A DNA stretch of 7,467 nucleotides from Dehalococcoidia bacterium (GCA_012961565.1 DTZC01000103.1:1-7467), one strand, 5' to 3'; positions 1 through 6,315 are shown, counted from the first letter of the stretch. The notes: a model not told the origin generated them from the letters alone. Numbers and translations are program-made.

Positions 1-41
1 CCAGGGCTGAGGTTCCAAGCTCCTCTGCCCTGGTGATTTTT
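1..41 (+). terminator. Rho-independent terminator of an upstream gene outside the window
   Basis: CCAGGGC at 1-7 pairs exactly with GCCCTGG at 27-33. The stem continues, after a T/T mismatch, with GAGG (9-12) against CCTC (22-25), leaving a 9-nt loop (13-21). Five T residues (37-41) follow three bases after the stem. A GC-rich 11-bp stem plus a T run is the classical intrinsic terminator form on the + strand. It probably ends a gene lying before base 1. The stem might be longer, since its left arm starts at the window edge. Confidence 0.6.
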
Positions 42-49
42 ACGAAACT

Positions 50-92
50 TTTACATGCTGGCAAAACTGAGATAACATTCCGCTGCTACAAT
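50..92 (+). promoter_or_regulatory. Candidate promoter(s) for the Spy-like gene
   Basis: Two sigma-70-like arrangements are visible. TTTACA (50-55) is followed after 17 bp by TAACAT (73-78), matching five and four of the six consensus bases. A little downstream, TGC-TACAAT (84-92) is an extended -10 element with five of six -10 bases. Either would give a 5' leader of roughly 70-90 bases before the start at 173. The terminator just upstream (1-41) fits a new transcription unit starting here. This is pattern matching by eye with no experimental support. Confidence 0.4.
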
Positions 93-160
93 TGATACTT
101 GGACGAGTCTATAGCGAGGTACACCAATGTGCTAGGCGAAGTGCTCGATAGTAAGCTAAA

Positions 161-168
161 AAGGAGGG
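161..168 (+). promoter_or_regulatory. Ribosome binding site that decides the start of the Spy-like gene
   Basis: AAGGAGGG lies just before two possible starts, GTG at 170 and ATG at 173. GTG would sit one base after the motif, too close for initiation, whereas ATG at 173 has a spacing of 4-6 bases. The ATG is therefore preferred and the protein is 289 rather than 290 residues. Confidence 0.75.
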
Positions 169-172
169 CGTG

Positions 173-1042
173 ATGAGCAAAAGAGTTTTTCTTATCCTGT
201 TGATTCTCGGTGTCCTGCTGGTCTTCGGCTCGACCAAGGCTGCTCTGGGGGAATCGACGAAGTATGTCGACGAGTTCAGGGAGATTACTACCCAGATTAA
301 GCTGCTCAACCTGATAAACGGGCTCGAACTGGACAGAGAGCAGATGCGGTTTATCATCGACAAAGCCGAGGAAGCCAAGCAGCTAAAGGCTGACTTTTTG
401 GCGAGTGTAAATGAAGATAGTCCAGAGGCGACTGAGGTATTGCAGACACTGCAGGAATTAAGAGACAAGCTACTTCGGGGGGAGAACATCTCCGATGATT
501 TGAAAGAGCAAGTGCACAGGGCTAGCGGGATGGTGGAAGAAGCCAGGATGGAGTATCAGAATGAGATTACCCAGCTAGCGCTGGAGATAAAGGAGATACT
601 GGAGCCGCACCAGCTTTATACCTTAGAGCACTATGTACCCTGCCTGATAGCACCCAAGCCAGGCGCTGCCGGTCAGGCTGGTGGTACGGAGGGAATAGTG
701 CGTCAATTGACAAGATTGAGAGAGATGCCAGAGGCTGCGTTTGAAGACAGGAAAGAAAAAATAGCCCAGCGAGTGATAGAGCACATGAAGAGGCACCTGC
801 CTAAAGGCTACATGCTGGATGAAGAAGCAGAGAAAGAATGGCTCATAGCTTTTGCCGAAGAGGTGCGTAGCCTGTCTGAGGCCGATTTTGCCTTGAAAAA
901 GACGGAGCTGGCTGAGGAGCTTAAGTCTCGACATGCTCTACCCAAGTTACCTATTGACGTCTCGGTAAAGATTGAGAGGTTCCTTCTCAACCCTGAGATA
1001 ATACCCTTGCTGGAGAGCAAACTGGCATCTGGTACTCCCTGA
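173..1042 (+). CDS. Exported helical protein, Spy/CpxP (LTxxQ)-like periplasmic protein
   Basis: The 289-residue product begins with a signal peptide: SKR, a hydrophobic run at about residues 4-19, and a plausible cleavage site after Ala-Leu-Gly near 24-26. The mature protein is strongly charged and helical. Residues 44-75 contain a leucine-rich 'NGLELDREQM' stretch resembling the LTxxQ repeat of Spy/CpxP chaperones and metal-stress proteins, followed by long amphipathic helices to about residue 150. A Cys-Leu-Ile-x-Pro-Lys turn (Cys157, the only cysteine) and a Gly/Ala-rich linker (163-172) separate this from a second helical half (175-289). At 289 residues it is much longer than Spy or CpxP (about 140-170), so it is a two-lobed relative at best. 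In this family, members bind unfolded envelope proteins or sense metals; that role here is inference. It has its own terminator-bounded promoter region and ends 8 bp from the convergent Fe-S gene. Confidence 0.7.
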   Translation: MSKRVFLILLILGVLLVFGSTKAALGESTKYVDEFREITTQIKLLNLINGLELDREQMRFIIDKAEEAKQLKADFLASVNEDSPEATEVLQTLQELRDKLLRGENISDDLKEQVHRASGMVEEARMEYQNEITQLALEIKEILEPHQLYTLEHYVPCLIAPKPGAAGQAGGTEGIVRQLTRLREMPEAAFEDRKEKIAQRVIEHMKRHLPKGYMLDEEAEKEWLIAFAEEVRSLSEADFALKKTELAEELKSRHALPKLPIDVSVKIERFLLNPEIIPLLESKLASGTP

Positions 1043-1050
1043 GCGACGTG

Positions 1051-1797
1051 TCAGGTGTTCAGCTTGAGACTGTAGCCGCCGGTTTTACAAGCGGCATAGC
1101 ATTCCAAGCAACGGAGACACTCGGTCGAGTCCCAGCCAACGGGGGCAATCAAGGCGCCAACCGGGCATTTCCGGGAACATTCCTGGCACTGAATACAGTT
1201 GCCGGTATTGTGCTGAAGCATCAGCAGGCAGTTCCTGTTGAACGGGGAAATCCAGGCACCTAGAGGGCAAAGGTAGCGACAGAAGGCACGGCTCAGGAAA
1301 ATGGATAAGGCGAGTGAGGTGATAATCAGGGCAATCAGGGCGCTGTTTATTTGGGCTGCATACCCGATGAGCCAGAGCCACAAGCTTCCAATCAGGGGGA
1401 TCGACTGCCAGAGTCCAGTAGCCTGGAGCACTAGAAGGACAACAACAACGGCGAGGAAATACTTAAGATACCTCGAAGCTCGGTCGAGGCTCAGTGGCAG
1501 GGAAAGTTTTTTCACCGGTAGCTTGAACAGCAGGTCCTGGATGGCACCTCCAGGACAAAAAGAGCCGCAGAACACCCTGCCGGCAAGGATGCTCCCACCC
1601 AGGATACCGTAGAAGAGTCCAGTACGGATGATGCCGAAAGTGCAGAACACCGGACAGGAGTTGCACATGATAAACGGCAGTGGGAAGGGGCAGCCCAATA
1701 TGCCACCAGTTATCTCGAGCCTTAAAGAGCCGAGGACGATTATAGGTCCCAGAGTTAGAAGCGAGATGACTTTCAGGGCGAGCAAGACATGTCTCAT
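1051..1797 (-). CDS. Membrane 4Fe-4S polyferredoxin-type protein, NapH/CcoG/NosR-like
   Basis: This 248-residue integral membrane protein probably carries electrons at or through the cytoplasmic membrane. About four or five hydrophobic segments are visible (roughly 5-24, 58-73, 111-128, 136-146 and 152-169). Paired cysteine motifs of the Fer4_5 type follow two of them: C77-x3-C81-P in GRVFCGSFCP and C173-x3-C177-P in CRYLCPLG. The C-terminal domain has two complete [4Fe-4S] signatures, C201/C204/C207/C211-P and C227/C230/C233/C237. There is an additional N-terminal cysteine group at C36, C45, C48 and C52 (CNSCPVFC), so the protein is unusually rich in possible ligands. NapH and CcoG relatives feed electrons to periplasmic reductases or reduce copper during oxidase assembly; the partner here is unknown. 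Its ATG overlaps the stop of the DsbD_2-like gene by four bases (ATGA, 1797-1794), with AGGA (1806-1803) as a modest ribosome site, so the two are translationally coupled. The family is secure; the role is inferred. Confidence 0.85.
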   Translation of the reverse strand: MRHVLLALKVISLLTLGPIIVLGSLRLEITGGILGCPFPLPFIMCNSCPVFCTFGIIRTGLFYGILGGSILAGRVFCGSFCPGGAIQDLLFKLPVKKLSLPLSLDRASRYLKYFLAVVVVLLVLQATGLWQSIPLIGSLWLWLIGYAAQINSALIALIITSLALSIFLSRAFCRYLCPLGAWISPFNRNCLLMLQHNTGNCIQCQECSRKCPVGALIAPVGWDSTECLRCLECYAACKTGGYSLKLNT

Positions 1798-2447
1798 AGA
1801 TTTCCTACAATATTAAGTATTAACCTGATGCCGAAAAGCAGCAAAACGACTCCTGACAGGCGAGTGAAGACTTGCAGCAATAGCGGGCTCTTGAATATCT
1901 TTGGCACCAAACTGGCGAGCGGACCTACGATTATCAGTGGGGTAATCAGTGCTGCACCCAGACCAAACAGGAAACCATATAGTCCTCCCAGTAATGGGTC
2001 TTTGGCGGCTATGGCGATGTAAGTGAGAATGCCGAGAAATGGAGCACAGTAGGGAACGATGCCGATGAGAAAACCTAGAATACCCATAGACAAAAGACTG
2101 TTATTAACAGTATGGCGGTTCAAATAATGGCATACATGGAGATGCGGGTTCTTGCCTATGATAATCAGAGTCCCCAGCAAGAGGACGAAAATGCCGGTGG
2201 CAAACTGGACCCACAGAATGAATGTTCCCCCCTCGAAGAGGTCGACCAGGCTCATACCGGCAAGTCCAGCTATAGCCCCGAGGAAGGTATAGGCAAGGAG
2301 CCGGGACGAGGAAAAAGCGATGGTTGCCTTAGTTCCTTCCTTCCATCCCTGCGCGGCGCCGGCGACGTAGAAGACCAGCAGGGGACCGCAAGAAAGAGCA
2401 CATTGGCTTGCGCCCAGAATAAGTCCGGCAACAAACAGTTCCAGCAT
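1794..2447 (-). CDS. DsbD_2/CcdA-like six-helix membrane protein (annotated as sulfite exporter TauE/SafE family)
   Basis: The 217-residue product is almost entirely membrane-embedded, with six likely helices near residues 3-29, 48-66, 77-98, 118-140, 152-178 and 190-213. Two cysteine sites typical of CcdA/DsbD transmembrane domains are present: C16-x3-C20-G-P at the end of helix 1 and C134 in VPYCAPFLG at helix 4. In CcdA and DsbD these cysteines relay reducing power from cytoplasmic thioredoxin across the membrane. In the DsbD_2 group, often named TauE/SafE, members sit in cytochrome oxidase and metal-handling loci. The loop between helices 3 and 4 is rich in His and Cys (H102, H104, C106, H107, H112) and may bind a metal. 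No strong Shine-Dalgarno sequence precedes ATG 2447, only GGTG at 2460-2457. It is the first gene of a two-gene operon with the Fe-S protein. Thiol reductant transfer and metal transport are both possible; sulfite export is unsupported. Confidence 0.8.
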   Translation of the reverse strand: MLELFVAGLILGASQCALSCGPLLVFYVAGAAQGWKEGTKATIAFSSSRLLAYTFLGAIAGLAGMSLVDLFEGGTFILWVQFATGIFVLLLGTLIIIGKNPHLHVCHYLNRHTVNNSLLSMGILGFLIGIVPYCAPFLGILTYIAIAAKDPLLGGLYGFLFGLGAALITPLIIVGPLASLVPKIFKSPLLLQVFTRLSGVVLLLFGIRLILNIVGNL

Positions 2448-2500
2448 TCTATGTTACACCCTGATAGTCCCGGTTTCCTGTCAAAAGGACTGCCAGCCTT

Positions 2501-2509
2501 ATTCTACCA
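2501..2509 (-). promoter_or_regulatory. Candidate extended -10 promoter for the DsbD_2/Fe-S operon
   Basis: Read on the minus strand, 2509-2501 is TGG-TAGAAT, an extended -10 element with five of six -10 bases. It would start transcription near 2494 and give a leader of about 47 bases before ATG 2447. No good -35 lies 16-18 bp upstream, which is tolerated for extended -10 promoters. Confidence 0.35.
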
Positions 2510-2555
2510 CTTTACTTGGCGTTTCTTCCCCGTTATGTTAGGCCGGTGCGGGCAG

Positions 2556-2568
2556 TGATATACTATCA
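2556..2568 (+). promoter_or_regulatory. Candidate extended -10 with overlapping palindrome before the radical SAM gene
   Basis: TGA-TATACT (2556-2564) is an extended -10 element with five of six -10 bases, placed so that transcription would begin near 2571, about 19 bases before ATG 2590. The same bases form a perfect inverted repeat, TGATA-tac-TATCA (2556-2568), followed by a further GATA (2571-2574). A dyad on top of the -10 could be an operator, but a short AT-rich repeat can also arise by chance. Confidence 0.35.
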
Positions 2569-2589
2569 GCGATAAGAAGTGAGGAGAAG

Positions 2590-3753
2590 ATGAGAGATAT
2601 GAGGCAAATTCGGCGCATTGTGGAAATCCTCGTTTTGCTGTCTTTCATTGTCATCGGAGCGGTAGTAGTATGGGACATTACCTCGCACCCGTCACCTCCA
2701 GCAGGTGTCCCACCGTCTCAAAATCCTGTGATAGGCGAAGCCGGTCCAGTCCTGGCAAGACACTGGATGGAACTGGGTAACGGCAGAGTCCAGTGCCGCC
2801 TCTGTTTTCGGAACTGCATTATTCCTGAAGGGCAGAGGGGGTATTGTGAAGCAAGGGAGAATAGAGAAGGCAGACTCTACAGCCTGGTCTATGGGATGAT
2901 TGGAGCGGCACATATAGACCCGGTGGAGAAAGAACCTCTTCTCCATTTCCTCCCCGGGACTTCGTCGCTGTGCTTCGGCACTGCAAGCTGCAATTTCAAG
3001 TGCACCTATTGTCACAACTGGCATCTGGCGGTCAGGAGACCGGAAGAGGTGAACAGCTTCTTCTTGTCTCCAGAAGCAGCGGTGGAGAGAGCGAAGAAAC
3101 TGGGCTGTCGGTCGATATCCTTCACCTACAACGAGCCAACAGTCTTCTACGAATGGATGTACGATGTTGCCAAACTGGCAAAGGAAAGCGGACTGAAGAC
3201 CTATTTCCATACCAACGGAGGGATTAACCCTGGCCCCTTAAGAGAGCTGCTTGAGTATATGGATGCTGTCTGTGTGGATCTCAAGGGCTTTACCGCCCAG
3301 TTTTTCACCACGACTTCATTCTCCCAGTTGGAGCCAGTGCTCACTACTCTAAAGACGGTCAAGGAGAACGGAGTATGGCTTGAGATAACCTGTCTCATTA
3401 TTCCCACCCTTAATGATGATATGGAGCAAATTGAAGAGATGTGCCGCTGGATAAAGGATAATCTAGGTGCAGATGTGCCGGTACAGTTCTCACGCTTCTT
3501 CCCCGCTTATAAGCTGGTTAAACTGCCGCCGACACCTACAGACACATTAGAAAGAGCGCGAGAAATCGCTGTTGCCGCAGGGCTTAAATACGTTACTATC
3601 GGCAATGTTCCCGGGCACGCTGCCAATAGCACCTACTGCCCTAAATGCGGCAGTGTGGTGATAGAACGTGTTGGATTTTCTGTGACCGCGAACAATCTGG
3701 ACCAGGGTAAGTGCAAATCCTGTGGTTACCCCATTCCCGGGGTGTGGGAGTAG
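2590..3753 (+). CDS. amrS: AmmeMemoRadiSam-type radical SAM enzyme (AmrS-like) with N-terminal membrane anchor
   Basis: The 387-residue product matches the AmrS radical SAM family, usually found with AMMECR1 and Memo proteins; the reaction of that system is not established as far as I know. The catalytic domain spans about residues 55-345. It begins with the family's extra cysteine group, C69-x2-C72-x3-C76 and C86, followed by the radical SAM motif C134-x3-C138-x2-C141, which binds the [4Fe-4S] cluster and SAM. A TYNEPT motif (179-184) and a DLKG motif (230-233) are also typical. A zinc-ribbon-like pair, C350-x2-C353 and C375-x2-C378, closes the protein. The odd part is an N-terminal extension: basic residues MRDMRQIRR, a hydrophobic helix at about 10-28 and a Pro-rich linker to about 48. 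GAGGAG (2581-2586) is only three bases before ATG 2590; ATG 2599 is an alternative that keeps the helix. No AMMECR1 or Memo gene is nearby. It ends 10 bp from the convergent fused spermidine-synthase-like gene. Confidence 0.85.
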   Translation: MRDMRQIRRIVEILVLLSFIVIGAVVVWDITSHPSPPAGVPPSQNPVIGEAGPVLARHWMELGNGRVQCRLCFRNCIIPEGQRGYCEARENREGRLYSLVYGMIGAAHIDPVEKEPLLHFLPGTSSLCFGTASCNFKCTYCHNWHLAVRRPEEVNSFFLSPEAAVERAKKLGCRSISFTYNEPTVFYEWMYDVAKLAKESGLKTYFHTNGGINPGPLRELLEYMDAVCVDLKGFTAQFFTTTSFSQLEPVLTTLKTVKENGVWLEITCLIIPTLNDDMEQIEEMCRWIKDNLGADVPVQFSRFFPAYKLVKLPPTPTDTLERAREIAVAAGLKYVTIGNVPGHAANSTYCPKCGSVVIERVGFSVTANNLDQGKCKSCGYPIPGVWE

Positions 3754-3763
3754 CGGGTTGTCA

Positions 3764-6022
3764 TCACTGTTCCATGACTTGAGGAAAAACGCTGGCAGCA
3801 ACAAGTAGTAGGCTGAAAGTAGCTAGGTTAAATATGCTTGCCACCCAGCAGGTGCCGACCAGTCCTAGGATGGGAATAAACAAGACGCCGGTAAGGAGCG
3901 CCCCGACAACCGAGCCCCAGAGGTCTGCAGCACTCAGGAAGCCAGCTACCTGGCCTACTTGGTTGCTCCGTTGAAGATACACTTTACCGGCTAAAGGGAA
4001 CTCCAGACCGACCAGAAAGCCTGTTGTAAGGTTGAGTAGAGAAAAGAGCACTTCGCCGGGGACTAATAATGGCTGGGTAAAGACCAGGACCGGGTAAGGG
4101 AGTAAGAAAGCATAAAGGGCAATGGCGATTTCTATCTGGCTGAGTACAAATATGTCTCTGTTAACCCTGGCCAAGAGCCGGTTCATGATATAGCCCCCGA
4201 GAGCCAGTCCCAGCATAAAGGCACCGATCAAGATGCCAATTTTCTGGTATAGGTATCCAGAAGTCACCTGAAAGGCGAAGAGGAGAACAATACTCAAACT
4301 TATCCCGGCGAAGCCAGTGGTCAGGACAGCTAGAGCAACCGAGGAAACAGGGAACCTCTTCCGCCTCAGGTTTAGCAGGACAGGTAATAGGAACAAAGGG
4401 AGACAGGGAAGAAACCACCAGAGTTTGACCTTGAGAGCGGTGTCGAAAATCCCTTTGAGACCGGGATAAAACATGGCGTTCCACAGTGCCAAGTTGTAGA
4501 AAGTAGCCACCGGCTTGGAATCGCTGTTTAATTCCCCTTCGCCGCCAAGGTGCGCGGTCAGCCCGGAGACTCTTTGCGGTGATAACTTATACCTGATGTA
4601 AGACGAAGTGAACAATTTTGTATCCAGTCCTCTTTGCTCAAAACGGCGGCAGATTTCCGCCGTGCTTTGAGGGAGCAGTCCTGAGGCCGGAGAGGCAAGA
4701 AAAATGTTGAAGTCACCGGGAATCACTGCTACTGCGGAAAAGACAGTGCGGAGAGTTTTGAAGATGCTATTGTTGAGCCTCGCCATTTCTTCGCTTACAT
4801 AAGCCTCAGAAGAGGGAAGGCTGAAGGCAAGGATACCCTGACTGCTCAAAATCCCCCTCACTTCGTTGAAAAACTCACGAGTGTAGAAGCGGTTTAGCTG
4901 AAGTGTCGAAGGGGATGGTAGATTCATTATCACTGCGTCGAACTTCTCTTCAGTTCTCTGTACGAAAAGTCTCCCGTCGGTATACTCAACCTTTGTCTCA
5001 GGGAGTTGTGACAGGTTCACTGACAGGTAATCCTCTGCAGTCCTGATTATCAGGGGGTCAGGTTCCGTATAGTAAATCTCGGTCACAGAGTGCTTCCTCA
5101 GTTCCTGTATGATGTCAACAGTGCCGCCGATGAGAAGCACTTTTTGCGGGGCGGGGTGGTGCAGCAGGGGGAAGTGTGACATCTCTTCGACGAAGCGTAT
5201 ATCCGGGACCGGGTGAGTAAAGAGCAACATGCCGCCGCCGAAGAAATTGAGCTGCTCACCTTTTTGTGTGACTGCTATGTTCTGGTACACCGAGTTCTGG
5301 ACATGCACAAGTTTATGTCCTTGCCATTGCCACTGGGCTGAAAGGAAGTCAAGTTCGTCCAGGACTTTGGAATTCAAGAAGATGACCCCGGTGATGCAGA
5401 CCGCGAGGATGAAGACCTTGGAAAACAAGAACTGATGGCTAAGAAGCGGTCTCAGAAGCACAATTCCTGCAGCAAGGTTAATGAGCACCGTAAGCGCAGC
5501 GATTTCTGTGTGGGTAAAATGGTGGACAAGAACATAGGTGAGAAGGGCCCCTCCTGCCATGCACCCAAGTGCCTCAGCAACGTAAATCCTGCCCACCTGG
5601 GCTGCAGGTTTGCCTTTCTGCGCTGCCAGAATGTGACAGGCAAGGGGAAATTGAAAACCGTGAACAAGGCACAGGGGGGTAAGTACCAGCAGTGAGGCAT
5701 AGAGAATGTGAAGCAGCCCGGCAATTTCCCCCGGGCTTATGCCTATTATTGCGTTGACTACCCGGGCTAAAAGAAGTTGCGAAGGCAGAATGAAAGCATA
5801 GAGAATGAGGGTGAAGACAAATGTTGATGGTTGTGGCTTAAGTTTTTCGGTGAACCTGCCTAGTCCCCAGCTGCCGAAGGCAATCATGAGTAGCCAGCAG
5901 GCAAAAATTATCCCCAGTGAGAGTTCGTTGCCCTGGAAATTGACCAGCAGTTCTCTTATCAGCAGGACCTGACCTATTGTCTCCCCGAAGCCTACAGCTA
6001 CAAAAGCAACGAGCAGGGGCAA
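3764..6022 (-). CDS. Membrane-embedded spermidine-synthase-like protein (fused MFS-like/methyltransferase-fold)
   Basis: The 752-residue product has three parts. Residues 1-216 hold about seven membrane helices. Residues about 235-480 form a soluble domain related to spermidine synthase, recognisable from SVYQNIAV (244-251), the nucleotide-binding strand KVLLIGG (294-300), acidic TEPDP (319-323), TDGR (348-351) and the NRFYTREFF stretch (377-385). Residues 534-745 hold about six or seven more helices. Canonical enzymes have GGGDG and a catalytic Asp in a D-x-x-D-P context. Here the glycine motif reads GGTVD and the catalytic position is Asn367 in NLPSP. Transfer of an aminopropyl group from decarboxylated SAM is therefore doubtful, though nucleotide or SAM binding is possible. 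The length fits long fused MFS/spermidine-synthase proteins of unknown function. The start is TTG with a strong ribosome site; the gene ends with tandem TGA stops (3766-3761). It follows cimA on the same strand after 289 bp. Confidence 0.8.
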   Translation of the reverse strand: MPLLVAFVAVGFGETIGQVLLIRELLVNFQGNELSLGIIFACWLLMIAFGSWGLGRFTEKLKPQPSTFVFTLILYAFILPSQLLLARVVNAIIGISPGEIAGLLHILYASLLVLTPLCLVHGFQFPLACHILAAQKGKPAAQVGRIYVAEALGCMAGGALLTYVLVHHFTHTEIAALTVLINLAAGIVLLRPLLSHQFLFSKVFILAVCITGVIFLNSKVLDELDFLSAQWQWQGHKLVHVQNSVYQNIAVTQKGEQLNFFGGGMLLFTHPVPDIRFVEEMSHFPLLHHPAPQKVLLIGGTVDIIQELRKHSVTEIYYTEPDPLIIRTAEDYLSVNLSQLPETKVEYTDGRLFVQRTEEKFDAVIMNLPSPSTLQLNRFYTREFFNEVRGILSSQGILAFSLPSSEAYVSEEMARLNNSIFKTLRTVFSAVAVIPGDFNIFLASPASGLLPQSTAEICRRFEQRGLDTKLFTSSYIRYKLSPQRVSGLTAHLGGEGELNSDSKPVATFYNLALWNAMFYPGLKGIFDTALKVKLWWFLPCLPLFLLPVLLNLRRKRFPVSSVALAVLTTGFAGISLSIVLLFAFQVTSGYLYQKIGILIGAFMLGLALGGYIMNRLLARVNRDIFVLSQIEIAIALYAFLLPYPVLVFTQPLLVPGEVLFSLLNLTTGFLVGLEFPLAGKVYLQRSNQVGQVAGFLSAADLWGSVVGALLTGVLFIPILGLVGTCWVASIFNLATFSLLLVAASVFPQVMEQ

Positions 6023-6311
6023 AGCTATCCTCCTTAGGTCTCTCTGGCAGTAATGGGCATAGCTTCAATCTTGATGTTAACTCCTTATTATTAAACAAAA
6101 CAGGTGCTGTGTTGAAGCCTCGATTGCCGGCTTGGCTGATTTCTGAATATACTGGGGGAACAGGATACAATACTTGCCAATTTTCTCTGCCGTCAGGTCT
6201 GTTTTTGCTGTTGTTCAAAACGTTCTGCTTGTTGGCGCACTTAGGTGAGAGGGCAGGGTTGCAGGAGGCAAGCTAGATGAAACAATGGGAAGCGAAAACG
6301 TGACAGCAAGG
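6023..6311. other. Intergenic spacer between cimA and the fused spermidine-synthase-like gene
   Basis: These 289 bases carry no convincing gene. Open frames on either strand here have no recognisable protein character, and those on the + strand and the overlapping minus frame run into the start of the next gene. On the minus strand TTAATAATAAG (about 6092-6082) offers a weak -10-like sequence, with a poor TTCAAC -35 about 16-17 bp upstream. The spacer is long enough for the downstream gene to have its own promoter, but none is clear. I see no riboswitch, tRNA or attachment site. Confidence 0.5.
6029..6035 (-). promoter_or_regulatory. Ribosome binding site supporting a TTG start for the fused spermidine-synthase-like gene
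   Basis: Read on the minus strand, AAGGAGG (6035-6029) lies six bases before TTG at 6022-6020. The frame has an in-frame TGA at 6067-6065 and no ATG or GTG between it and this TTG, so no better upstream start exists. The protein also enters its first membrane helix immediately after this codon, as expected for a true N-terminus. Confidence 0.8.
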
Positions 6312-6315
6312 TCAC
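6295..6315 (-). terminator. Weak possible terminator overlapping the cimA stop codon
   Basis: On the minus strand GTGAC (6315-6311) pairs with GTCAC (6304-6300) across a six-base loop, and GTTTT (6299-6295, after the stem) follows. The stem is only five bp and includes the TGA stop of cimA, so it may be fortuitous or may cause only partial termination. Confidence 0.2.

Noticed and set aside
2479..2484. Perfect TTGACA (-35 consensus) on the minus strand upstream of the DsbD_2-like gene
   Set aside because: The nearest -10-like sequence (TAACAT) is about 22 bp away, too far for a normal promoter; the extended -10 further upstream is a better candidate.
2112..2558. 148-codon open frame on the + strand
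   Set aside because: It lies antisense to the well-supported DsbD_2-like gene, is low-complexity polar sequence and shows no family motif.
2590..2680. Twin-arginine (Tat) signal in the radical SAM protein (RR at residues 8-9)
   Set aside because: The surrounding residues do not fit the S/T-RR-x-F-L-K consensus and no clear cleavage site follows the hydrophobic helix; a plain anchor fits better.
3728..3743. ACCCC/GGGGT hairpin near the end of the radical SAM gene
   Set aside because: It lies inside the coding sequence, has only five bp and is not followed by a T run on either strand.
5838..6218. 126-codon minus-strand open frame spanning the spacer and the start of the fused gene
   Set aside because: Most of its recognisable length is the wrong frame of the fused gene, the spacer part has no protein-like pattern, and there is no ribosome site at its ATG.
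6277..6303. Eight-codon ORF on the + strand after a GCAGGAGG sequence, reminiscent of a leader peptide
   Set aside because: It points away from both flanking minus-strand genes and has nothing downstream to regulate, so the ribosome-site match is most likely chance.
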